A DNA stretch of 15,592 nt, taken from the NCBI GenBank assembly GCA_964650845.1, contig CAZYXR010000072.1:1-15592 (forward strand), given 5' to 3'. Position 1 is the stretch's first letter. The number at the start of each line of letters is the position of its first letter. The DNA is from UBA7692 sp964650845. GTDB taxonomy: Bacteria > Bacteroidota > Bacteroidia > Chitinophagales > LD1. The notes beneath the pieces were generated by a model. The model did no database searches, was not told the DNA's origin, and worked only from the letters and a program-made list of their open reading frames with translations. The position numbers and the translations under genes were made by a program. Below are positions 1 to 6,710 of this stretch, one piece after another.

Positions 1-105
1 TAAAATTTTGCAGTATGAAAAATTGGTTAAGCAGTAAACTTATTACTCATTTATAAGGCCTGTGCATTAATTGTTTGCAGGGTCAATATAGCACATTAAA
101 CACTC

Positions 106-836
106 TTACCATTTCCTTGCACTCAATGCGGTTTTTGTGAAGTATAAAAAAGCAAAAATTACACTAAGAAAATACACCACATCCCTCGTATCCACTACGC
201 CTTTGCTCATGCTTAAGTAATGTGCGTCTATACCTAACTGCTCTACAATAAAATCGCTTTTGCCAAAAAATATACCCAGCTTGGCCAAGTAGCCAAATGC
301 CTGATACAATAAAAAGCACAGCAACACACCCAATAAAAATGCAATGATTTGATTGGGCGTAACCGAAGATGCAAACACACCTACTGCCGCAAACACAGCC
401 CCTAAAAAAAACAAACCAAAATAAGACCCAATAATGCCGCCAGTATCTACATTGCCGGCCGGCACAGCAAGTTTAGCCACAGTAATGTAATATGTAAATG
501 TGGGCACCAAGGCGATAAGGATGAGCGTAACAGCAGCTAAATATTTCCAAGCACAATGTGCATTTCGGTTACAGGGCGTGTTGCCAACAACTCAAAAGTG
601 CCGGTACTTATTTCTTCGGCAAAAGTGCGCATGGTAAGTGCCGGAATCAAAAACATAAAAATGTAGGGTGCAAGAGCAAAAAGCCCATCAATATTTGCGT
701 AACCAAAATCAAGAATATTGGTGTCGGGAAAAATCCATAGAAACAACCCCAAAGTCAATAAAAAAACTATCAATGCAACATAGCCAATCAGCGAACTGAA
801 AAACTGTTGTATCTCTTTAAAATATATTGCTTTCAT
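106..836 (-). pseudogene. gldF: gldF, gliding-motility ABC transporter permease GldF, split by an apparent -1 frameshift
   Basis: This is an integral membrane permease of the GldF family, the ABC-2-type partner of GldA/GldG, which is linked to gliding motility in Bacteroidota. The first 99 codons (836 to 540) hold the conserved start MKAIYFKEIQQFFSSLIGY, DTNILDFGYANIDGLFALAP and MRTFAEE-STGTFELLATRPV, then reach a stop straight after MHIVLGNI. The other part (510 down to 106 and its upstream codons) continues the family, with PAGNVDTGGIIGSYFGLFFLG and ASSVTPNQIIAF. Adding one T to the TTT run at 544-546 (an A on the coding strand) turns GNI-stop into GKYLAAVTLILIALVPTF, the expected family sequence, and restores one protein of about 243 residues with several membrane helices. 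Either the gene is truly broken or the assembly lost a base. Family assignment is firm; functional status is open. In the 105 bases after the stop I see no convincing gldG start. Confidence 0.85.
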
Positions 837-847
837 AACTACATTGG

Positions 848-855
848 CAAAAATA
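848..855 (-). promoter_or_regulatory. -7 promoter element for gldF (TATTTTTG)
   Basis: On the minus strand this is a perfect match to the Bacteroidota -7 consensus TAnnTTTG. It ends 11 bases before the gldF ATG. No clear TTG -33 element sits 17-21 bases upstream, so the call rests on the -7 match and its position. Confidence 0.5.
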
Positions 856-944
856 GTTTTCAGCGCGATATAGCAGTATTATTTATAAACGAATCACCAC
901 TGCTTAAATAATAAAGCGGTTTTGTAAATGAAAATTTTATCGAG

Positions 945-1127
945 TTATCTGCTTCTAAAGTTTTTTTGAATTACAATGTGTAGCCACAGTTCCGAAAGCA
1001 CTCTTGAAGCAGTAAGATTTTGTAGGGGAGAATATGACACATTTTGACCACTTAAAGAAAACCCCAAAACCACAATAAATGCAAGAGTGAATACAGCATT
1101 GAGTTTGGCTGCAAACCAAGCAAAAAT
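945..1127 (-). other. Possible remnant ORF with signal-peptide-like start
   Basis: This lies in the 425-base stretch (837-1261) that has no confident gene. One minus-strand frame is open for 60 codons between stops. It contains a hydrophobic stretch, AVFTLAFIVVLGFSLSGQ, shaped like a Sec signal peptide with a possible cleavage site around SGQ, followed by NVSYSPLQNLTASRVLSELW and a stop. There is no ATG, GTG or TTG in a sensible position; the frame opens with ATT right after a stop. It may be the decayed N-terminal end of a secreted protein, a gene broken by another single-base error, or chance. I do not recognise a family. The rest of the gap holds only the gldF promoter and the unassigned 5' region of the hydrolase gene. 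Confidence 0.2.
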
Positions 1128-1261
1128 TCACCCAATAAGGCAACTTGCACTGTGTAAGAATTTCAAAAAAAATTGTGGTATAATATTCTGTGAATCAGCA
1201 AACGTTTCTATAACATTGCATACCTCGCAACACAAAAACAGTTTTTACATAGTACAATAAC

Positions 1262-2269
1262 ATGAGTTTTTTATCGCAAAAAACAAGCCTTGTTTGGTTA
1301 GCAGTTGGCTTGGTAGTGGGTGCAATAGCAGGATTTTTTTTGGGTAATTTTACAAAGAGTAAAGATACAGCAACTGCAAATGCCACTACAGAAATAAAAG
1401 CAACAGAATTGCGCTCGGGAGGGTACAAATTTATCAACCCACTTTTAGAATGCGATAATTTTTCTCCATCAAACGATGAAGCATTTGCCCAAATGAAAGG
1501 CGAACTCGAAAGCTACATTTCAAATATTAAGGGAGAAGGTAAAGCTTCGCATGTATCCATCTATTACCGCGATTTGAATAACGGCCCTGCATTTGGTATT
1601 GATGCCACAAGCAATTACTCGCCCGCTAGTTTGCTAAAAGTTCCGGTGATGCTTGCTGCATTTAAAAAAGCAGAATCAGACCCTTCTTTTCTTAAAAAGA
1701 AATTTTTGTTCGACAGACATTTAGACGATGTGCAACCAAATATTTTAGACACCGGGTTGGTTAAAATGGGAAAGTCATATACAGTAGAGGAATTGATGTA
1801 TAAAATGATTGCCTACTCGGATAACGATGCCAAAAATCTGATATTGATAAACCTGCCGCCAAACAGCATTGAAAACACATTAGTTGATGTGGGATTAATG
1901 GTACCCGATATGACAAACCAAGTGGACATCATGTCTGTAAAAGACTATGCATCATTTTTCAGAATGCTTTACAATGCTACCTATTTAAACCGCACAATGT
2001 CTGAAAAAGCATTGGAAATTCTTGCAGCGGCAGATTTTAAACAAGGACTTGTTGCAGGCGTACCTGATGGCATAGTTGTGGCACATAAGTTTGGCGAAAG
2101 AGGCTTTGCCGACAATAACATTAAACAGTTGCACGACTGTGGCATTGTTTACGCACCAACTGGGCCATACCTTGTTTGTGTTATGACAAGGGGTACAAGT
2201 TTTGATGTGCTGGATGATGTAATTGCTGGGGCATCTGCAATAGTGTACAAAAATCTTACCGCTCAATAA
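1262..2269 (+). CDS. Membrane-anchored serine hydrolase, class A beta-lactamase-like fold
   Basis: Residues about 10-30 form one hydrophobic segment, which would anchor the protein in the inner membrane with the rest in the periplasm. A low-complexity linker follows. The catalytic region shows the penicillin-binding/beta-lactamase motifs in order: SLLK at 123-126 (S-x-x-K nucleophile and general base), SDN at 186-188, and KFG at 276-278 in the place of KTG. After SDN comes the stretch VDIMSVKDYASFFRMLY, and I see no ExxLN omega-loop motif, whose Glu drives deacylation in true class A beta-lactamases. It is therefore better called a beta-lactamase-family serine hydrolase (a peptidase or an unknown activity) than a resistance enzyme. 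Length 335 fits. No clear -7 element lies upstream; the nearest is TACCTCGC at 1221-1228. It converges on the dehydrogenase gene, the last 7 bases being shared. Confidence 0.85.
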   Translation: MSFLSQKTSLVWLAVGLVVGAIAGFFLGNFTKSKDTATANATTEIKATELRSGGYKFINPLLECDNFSPSNDEAFAQMKGELESYISNIKGEGKASHVSIYYRDLNNGPAFGIDATSNYSPASLLKVPVMLAAFKKAESDPSFLKKKFLFDRHLDDVQPNILDTGLVKMGKSYTVEELMYKMIAYSDNDAKNLILINLPPNSIENTLVDVGLMVPDMTNQVDIMSVKDYASFFRMLYNATYLNRTMSEKALEILAAADFKQGLVAGVPDGIVVAHKFGERGFADNNIKQLHDCGIVYAPTGPYLVCVMTRGTSFDVLDDVIAGASAIVYKNLTAQ

Positions 2270-3192
2270 ATACTGCTTATTTTTTCAAGCAGCACTTCAG
2301 CTATTTTTCTTTTCGATTCGTGTGTCCACCCGGCAATGTGTGGTGTAAGTAATATTTGTTGGTTGATAGTAAGCCGCCTAAACCATACTTGCTCTTCTGC
2401 ATTGAGTGTGTTTATTTTTTCATTCTCCAACACATCCAATGCGGCAGCTTCTACTTTCCCATCTGCAATTGCCTGAAGCAAAGACGAAGTGTTTACACAC
2501 ACTCCACGAGATAAGTTCAAAAACCAAATTTTTTTTCTAAAACTTTTAAAAAACTCTTCATTAGCAAAGTGTTTAGTTTCCTCGGTAAGTGGAAGGTGTA
2601 GGCTAACAACATCAGCCTCTGCAAAAAGCATTTCTATGGCACTTTCGCAAATGTAATTCTGTGCAAACCCTTTCTTATATTTATCATAAGCCAGCACTTT
2701 TACATTAAAGCCCGCAAGAACATTAGCAAAAGCCTCGCCTGTGTTTCCATAGCCAATAATGCCTACTGTTTTACCAAAAAGTTCATTTCCTCTATTCGCT
2801 TCGCGAATCCAGTGTCCTTCTTTAATTTCGTTGTGCGCCTTTTGCACATTATTCATTATGCACAACAACATACCAAGTGCTTGCTCGGCCACAGCTTGCC
2901 TATTACCCTCGGGCGAAGTAATGCATGCTATGCCACGCAATGCTGCTAATTTAAAATCTATCACTTCTTTACCCGACCCGCAGCGCGCAACAAATTTTAG
3001 TTTGGTAGCAACATGCAGCAATTCGCTGTCTGCAACAATTTTACTATTGATGATTAAGCCTTCAAAATCATGAATAATAGCTAATACTTCATTGCGCTGA
3101 ATATCGGGCAGGTGAACAACTTTAAAACCCAACAATTGCAAACCTTGTGGTAGCAACTCGTGTACAGGCTCGGTAATTAAAACTGCTTTCAT
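2263..3192 (-). CDS. D-isomer-specific 2-hydroxyacid dehydrogenase (phosphoglycerate dehydrogenase-like)
   Basis: This is a cytoplasmic NAD-dependent 2-hydroxyacid dehydrogenase of 309 residues, with no C-terminal ACT regulatory domain. The N-terminal catalytic half has FVARCGSG around residues 68-74. The Rossmann fold has GIIGYGNTG at 144-152, and an acidic residue, D170, ends the second strand, which fits NAD rather than NADP. The catalytic trio is visible: R229 in NLSRG, E256 in ALDVLENE, and H285 in TPHIAGW. The family includes SerA-type 3-phosphoglycerate dehydrogenase, hydroxypyruvate and glyoxylate reductases, so the substrate is not decided here; serine synthesis is plausible. The ATG follows the rsmA stop with no gap (stop and start read TAAATG), so the two are almost certainly co-transcribed and perhaps translationally coupled. 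Its 3' end overlaps the convergent hydrolase gene by 7 bases. Confidence 0.88.
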   Translation of the reverse strand: MKAVLITEPVHELLPQGLQLLGFKVVHLPDIQRNEVLAIIHDFEGLIINSKIVADSELLHVATKLKFVARCGSGKEVIDFKLAALRGIACITSPEGNRQAVAEQALGMLLCIMNNVQKAHNEIKEGHWIREANRGNELFGKTVGIIGYGNTGEAFANVLAGFNVKVLAYDKYKKGFAQNYICESAIEMLFAEADVVSLHLPLTEETKHFANEEFFKSFRKKIWFLNLSRGVCVNTSSLLQAIADGKVEAAALDVLENEKINTLNAEEQVWFRRLTINQQILLTPHIAGWTHESKRKIAEVLLEKISSIY

Positions 3193-3972
3193 TTACGCAA
3201 GCAAATTTACTAATTCACTAAACTCTTGAATACTCAACTGCTCTGGACGTTTATCTAAAATTTTTGCATCTACATTTTTGCCCTGCAAAAAAGACTTAAT
3301 GCTGTTGCGCAATGTTTTCCTGCGTTGGGTAAAAGCCTGCTTTACCACATTTTTAAAAAGTTTTTCATCGCAACCCAAGGGGCGGTTGTGGCGCTGCATC
3401 CTTATCACACCGCTTACCACTTTGGGTGGTGGCGAAAAGCACTCTGCGGGCACATCAAAAAGATACTCGCAATCGTAACTGGCCTGAGCCAATACGCTTA
3501 CCACACCATAATCTTTCTTGCCGGGCAATGCAGCAATGCGCTTTGCAACTTCTTTTTGAAACATGCCGGTGAGTGCTTGCACGGTTTCTTTTTCATCAAT
3601 AATTTTAAAAACTATTTGCGATGAAATATTGTATGGAAAATTGCCAACAACATGTATCGGAGCTTTGAATTTTGACATATCGAGCTTCATAAAATCTTCA
3701 TTCAAAATTCTTTTGCCGTGGTCGAAATGCTTGGCTGCAAAATTCGATTTTAGCCATGCCGCCCAGCGATTATCCAACTCTATCAACCATAAATTGCTAT
3801 GATATTTTTTCAGCAAATGCTGGGTAAGCGCACCTTTTCCGGGGCCAATCTCAATTACTGTTTCATACAAGCTTAAATCGCCAATTGCCTCAGCAATTTT
3901 TAGTTGCACGGCTTCATCCGTCAAAAAGTGTTGCCCAAGCGATTTTTTTAATTCTTCTCCCATAGTTTTCAT
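3193..3972 (-). CDS. rsmA: 16S rRNA (adenine1518-N6/adenine1519-N6)-dimethyltransferase RsmA (KsgA)
   Basis: The enzyme uses S-adenosylmethionine to dimethylate two adjacent adenines near the 3' end of 16S rRNA late in small-subunit assembly. From the chosen start (259 residues) the family motifs are SLGQHF at 11-16, the SAM-binding EIGPGKG at 41-47, acidic E65 (LIELD) and D93 (NED), the catalytic NFPYNIS beginning at 111, FSPPPKV around 179-185 and RRKTLRN around 217-223. The frame stays open further upstream to a TTG at 4026, but those 18 residues do not resemble the family, and a -7 promoter element (4024-4031) lies across that codon. I therefore choose ATG at 3972; ATG at 3963 (256 residues) is equally possible. 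It leads an operon with the dehydrogenase and diverges from pepA. Confidence 0.93.
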   Translation of the reverse strand: MKTMGEELKKSLGQHFLTDEAVQLKIAEAIGDLSLYETVIEIGPGKGALTQHLLKKYHSNLWLIELDNRWAAWLKSNFAAKHFDHGKRILNEDFMKLDMSKFKAPIHVVGNFPYNISSQIVFKIIDEKETVQALTGMFQKEVAKRIAALPGKKDYGVVSVLAQASYDCEYLFDVPAECFSPPPKVVSGVIRMQRHNRPLGCDEKLFKNVVKQAFTQRRKTLRNSIKSFLQGKNVDAKILDKRPEQLSIQEFSELVNLLA

Positions 3973-4023
3973 GTTGTTATCAGTATTGGCAAATGCTACA
4001 CCAAGTATTTTCACTTCACTCGT

Positions 4024-4031
4024 CAAATGTA
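4024..4031 (-). promoter_or_regulatory. -7 promoter element for rsmA (TACATTTG)
   Basis: On the minus strand this matches TAnnTTTG exactly and would start transcription around 4018, some 45 bases before the rsmA ATG at 3972. It supports the shorter rsmA start, because a TTG start at 4026 would lie inside the promoter. The -33 region is weak. Confidence 0.5.
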
Positions 4032-4042
4032 CCTCCGTTTGC

Positions 4043-4050
4043 TATCTTCG
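4043..4050 (+). promoter_or_regulatory. -7 promoter element for pepA (TATCTTCG)
   Basis: It matches TAnnTTTG with the third T replaced by C, as at several other starts in this window, and lies 28 bases before the pepA ATG. It is back to back with the rsmA element 11 bases away, so polymerase footprints for the two promoters would overlap. No clear TTG -33 element. Confidence 0.45.
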
Positions 4051-4078
4051 CCCCACTTTTATAACAACGTAATATACA

Positions 4079-5485
4079 ATGAGCGCAATCATAACACAAA
4101 GCAATGACGTAAGTAAGGCAAGCAACCTTGTTTTATTAGTAAATGATAAAACCGACTGGAAAACAATTTCAAACATTGTTTCTCCCGAATTGGCTAAAAC
4201 TGCACAGGCAAAATTCAAACAGAAAGTAAATCCTTTTGTGTTGAATTCGGGTAGCGAAGTGCTATATGTTATCAATATGGAAGGCAAAGGCGAGCAATGG
4301 CAAATTGACGAGTCGGCACGCAAATTTGGATACCAAATTTCTCGCAGTGTTAATGGCAACAAATTAGACACCGTTGCCGTGGCAAATGCCACAGGGCTTA
4401 CCTCGGTTGTAAAATCATTTTTAGAAGGTTTGGCATTAAGCAATTACAGTTTTTTAAAATATGCCACCAAAGAAAAAAACGAGAAATCGTTGAAGAAAAT
4501 TTTGATTGATAAAACTGCATTAAGCAAGGCAGCCGTTGACGAGTTAAATACCGTAGTAGATGCTGTGTATCGTGCAAAGACATTGGTAAACGAACCAGTT
4601 TCTTTTTTAACGGCAGTTCAATTAGGTGCTGAAATCAAGTCTATTGCAAAAGAAGCCGGCATCAAAGCAGAAGTGTTTGACAAAAAGAAAATTGAAAGCC
4701 TGAAAATGGGTGGACTGCTTGCCGTAAATAAAGGCAGCCAAGACCCACCTACATTTTCGGTAATAGAATACAAACCGGCAAAACACAAAAACAAACAACC
4801 TATCGTTTTGGTGGGCAAAGGCGTGGTGTATGACACAGGTGGTTTAAGTTTGAAGCCAACCGGCAACTCGATGGACCAAATGAAGTGCGATATGGCAGGA
4901 GCAGCTTGTGTAACGGCAACTATTTATGCCGCAGCAAAAGCTAAACTGCCATTACACATTATCGCTTTAGTTCCAGCTACCGATAATCGCCCTGGCGAAA
5001 CTGCATACACACCCGGTGATGTAATAAATATGATGGACGGCAGTACCGTAGAAGTGCTAAATACCGATGCCGAAGGCCGCATGATTCTTGCCGATGCTTT
5101 ACATTTTGCAAAACGATATAAACCCGAGTTGGTAGTAGATGTAGCTACATTAACAGGAGCTGCAATGCGTGCATTGGGCGCACACGCCTCGGCATACATG
5201 GGCACTGCAAAAAAAGAAGTGAAAGACAAGTTTGAAGCAACAGGCTTGGAAACCTTTGAAAGGGTTTGGGAATTTCCATTATGGGAGGAATATGGCAAAA
5301 TGCTGAACAGCAGCATTGCCGACCAAAAGAACATTGGCGGTGAAATGGCAGGCATGATTACTGCAGGGAAATTCTTAGAAAAATTTACTGACTACCCGTG
5401 GTTGCATTTAGACATTGCCGGCACTGCATTCACCACGGCACAGGTGGGACAGGGGTGGGAATTCGTTTGCTGTTCGAGTTTTTGA
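4079..5485 (+). CDS. pepA: Leucyl aminopeptidase, M17 family (PepA-like), with C-terminal frameshift
   Basis: This is a cytoplasmic two-metal aminopeptidase that removes N-terminal residues from peptides. The variable N-terminal domain spans about residues 1-160 and the catalytic domain the rest. Metal-ligand and active-site residues equivalent to the E. coli PepA set are all present: K247 and D252 in VGKGVVYDTGG, K259, D271 in MKCDMAG, then D330, E332 and R334 in the M17 signature NTDAEGR. WLHLDIAGTAF near 441-451 is also typical. After it the frame reads GQGWEFVCCSSF and stops at 5485. Adding one G to the GGGG run at 5452-5455 gives GQGVGIRLLFEFLKKY ending with TAA at 5494-5496, which is the expected family C-terminus (total about 472 residues). 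The active site is unaffected. The loss may be an assembly error. It diverges from rsmA and precedes pdxA. Confidence 0.93.
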   Translation: MSAIITQSNDVSKASNLVLLVNDKTDWKTISNIVSPELAKTAQAKFKQKVNPFVLNSGSEVLYVINMEGKGEQWQIDESARKFGYQISRSVNGNKLDTVAVANATGLTSVVKSFLEGLALSNYSFLKYATKEKNEKSLKKILIDKTALSKAAVDELNTVVDAVYRAKTLVNEPVSFLTAVQLGAEIKSIAKEAGIKAEVFDKKKIESLKMGGLLAVNKGSQDPPTFSVIEYKPAKHKNKQPIVLVGKGVVYDTGGLSLKPTGNSMDQMKCDMAGAACVTATIYAAAKAKLPLHIIALVPATDNRPGETAYTPGDVINMMDGSTVEVLNTDAEGRMILADALHFAKRYKPELVVDVATLTGAAMRALGAHASAYMGTAKKEVKDKFEATGLETFERVWEFPLWEEYGKMLNSSIADQKNIGGEMAGMITAGKFLEKFTDYPWLHLDIAGTAFTTAQVGQGWEFVCCSSF

Positions 5486-5501
5486 AAAAATATTAATCAA
5501 C

Positions 5502-5541
5502 AAACCTCACTGGTTTTGAAAGCCTATTGAGGTTTAATTTT
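5502..5541 (+). terminator. Hairpin plus T-run between pepA and pdxA, possible terminator
   Basis: AAACCTCA at 5502-5509 pairs perfectly with TGAGGTTT at 5528-5535 across an 18-base loop, followed by AATTTTTT. That layout resembles an intrinsic terminator for pepA. The stem has only three G-C pairs and the loop is long, so it would be weak. It ends just before the pdxA ATG at 5547, so it could instead lie in the pdxA leader or promoter: the loop contains TTTTG and TAATTTTTTG follows, which is a loose promoter-like arrangement. Confidence 0.4.
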
Positions 5542-5546
5542 TTGTG

Positions 5547-6599
5547 ATGGAACAAAAACCAGTAGTTGGTATCAGTATAGGAGATTACAATGGCATAGGG
5601 CCCGAGGTAATCATTAAAACACTTTCGGATGAGCGACTTTTTCGCTTTGCCGATTATGTGATTTTCGGTTCGCGCCCCGTGATGAGTTATCACGCAAAGT
5701 TGTTGAAGGTTCAGAACTTTCTGATGCACGAAATTACTTCGTTAGAAAAGTTGAACCCGAAATTGCCGAATGTGTTCAACTGCTGGGCAGAGCAGGCGCA
5801 AATAAAAATTGGTGAAGCATCGGAAGAAGCCGGAACGCGCGCTATGATTGCTTTGAATGCAGGAATTAAACATTTAAAAGATGGCTCGATAGATGTGTTG
5901 GTTACCGCACCTGTAAACAAACAGACTATTGCAGTGCATCATCCCGATTTTAGAGGGCAAACAGAATATATCGCTGCGGAGGTTGGCGCAACACAAAGCA
6001 TGATGATGTTGTGCGATGAAGTATTGCGCGTGGGTTTAGTTACCAATCATCTTTCTATAAAAGATGTTGCGGGTGCAATTGACATCAATACAATTTACGC
6101 AAAAATTGAAGCCTTACATCATTCTTTAAAGCAGGACTTTATGATTCACAAGCCGCGCATTGCAGTGTTGGGCTTGAATCCTCATGCCGGTGACAACAAT
6201 TTGTTGGGTAAAGAAGAGAAAGACTTTATTGTTCCGGCAGTAAATCGCGCTAAAGACAAAGGCATGATTGTGTTGGGTCCCTTTGCTGCCGATGGATTTT
6301 TTGGCTCACATCACTATCGTCATTTTGATGCGGTGCTGGCAATGTATCACGACCAAGGCTTGGTGCCTTTCAAAACTTTGACTTTTGATACAGGTGTTAA
6401 CTACACTGCGGGTTTGCCTGTGGTGCGCACCTCGCCCGACCATGGCACGGCTTACGACATTGCAGGTAAGGATGTGGCATCTCCGGGTTCATTGCGCAAT
6501 GCAATTTTTATGGGTTTAGAGATTGCGCGTAACCGTAAAGATTATGCTGAAATGACAGCAAATCCGGTAGAGAAAATTACAATTGACAGAGAGTACTAA
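5547..6599 (+). CDS. pdxA: 4-hydroxythreonine-4-phosphate dehydrogenase PdxA
   Basis: PdxA oxidises 4-phosphohydroxy-L-threonine, using NAD and a divalent metal; the unstable product loses CO2 and goes with deoxyxylulose 5-phosphate to PdxJ to make pyridoxine 5'-phosphate (DXP-dependent vitamin B6 synthesis). With the ATG start (350 residues) the sequence has GDYNGIGPE near the N-terminus, VTAPVNK around 119-125, and the three metal-binding histidines H168 (TNHLS), H213 (NPHAGD) and H268 (MYHDQGLVPFK), followed by GLPVVRTSPDHGTAYDIAG. Length is normal for the family. A GTG three bases upstream (5544) is in frame and could be the start, but ATG followed by EQKPVVGISIGDYNG suits the family. It follows pepA after 50-60 bases containing a hairpin, so co-transcription is uncertain. 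Confidence 0.94.
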   Translation: MEQKPVVGISIGDYNGIGPEVIIKTLSDERLFRFADYVIFGSRPVMSYHAKLLKVQNFLMHEITSLEKLNPKLPNVFNCWAEQAQIKIGEASEEAGTRAMIALNAGIKHLKDGSIDVLVTAPVNKQTIAVHHPDFRGQTEYIAAEVGATQSMMMLCDEVLRVGLVTNHLSIKDVAGAIDINTIYAKIEALHHSLKQDFMIHKPRIAVLGLNPHAGDNNLLGKEEKDFIVPAVNRAKDKGMIVLGPFAADGFFGSHHYRHFDAVLAMYHDQGLVPFKTLTFDTGVNYTAGLPVVRTSPDHGTAYDIAGKDVASPGSLRNAIFMGLEIARNRKDYAEMTANPVEKITIDREY

Positions 6600-6683
6600 A
6601 AGGAATTTACTGCTGCTTTTTGTCTGATGATTTCAATAATTCCTTGCTCAGGAGTAAGTATATATAGTATGGAGTAATTGGTT

Positions 6684-6691
6684 TACTTTCG
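6684..6691 (+). promoter_or_regulatory. -7 promoter element for the 6711 gene (TACTTTCG)
   Basis: TAnnTTTG with C at the third T, 19 bases before the ATG at 6711. The same eight bases precede the phoD gene on the other strand. The 111-base gap from pdxA holds nothing else I can name. Confidence 0.45.
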
Positions 6692-6710
6692 TTAAACTAA
6701 AATATATCAT

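Noticed and set aside
15..56. 13-codon plus-strand ORF at the left edge
   Set aside because: Too short, no family, and no promoter or context to support it.
955..1143. A 62-codon minus-strand ORF in the gldF/hydrolase gap
   Set aside because: Its Cys-rich, irregular composition looks like a chance frame; the neighbouring frame (945-1127) has the more protein-like sequence.
3973..4026. Longer rsmA start at TTG 4026 (18 extra residues)
   Set aside because: The extra residues do not resemble the family, the codon is TTG, and a -7 promoter element lies over it; ATG at 3972 or 3963 fits better.
4924..5355. Long antisense ORF inside pepA (143 codons), with similar ones inside the other genes
   Set aside because: They are complementary-frame shadows of well-identified genes, with no family signal of their own.
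6600..6645. Inverted repeat AAGGAATT/AATTCCTT after pdxA
   Set aside because: The loop is 30 bases, the stem is AT-rich and no T-run follows, so it is probably chance and not a terminator.
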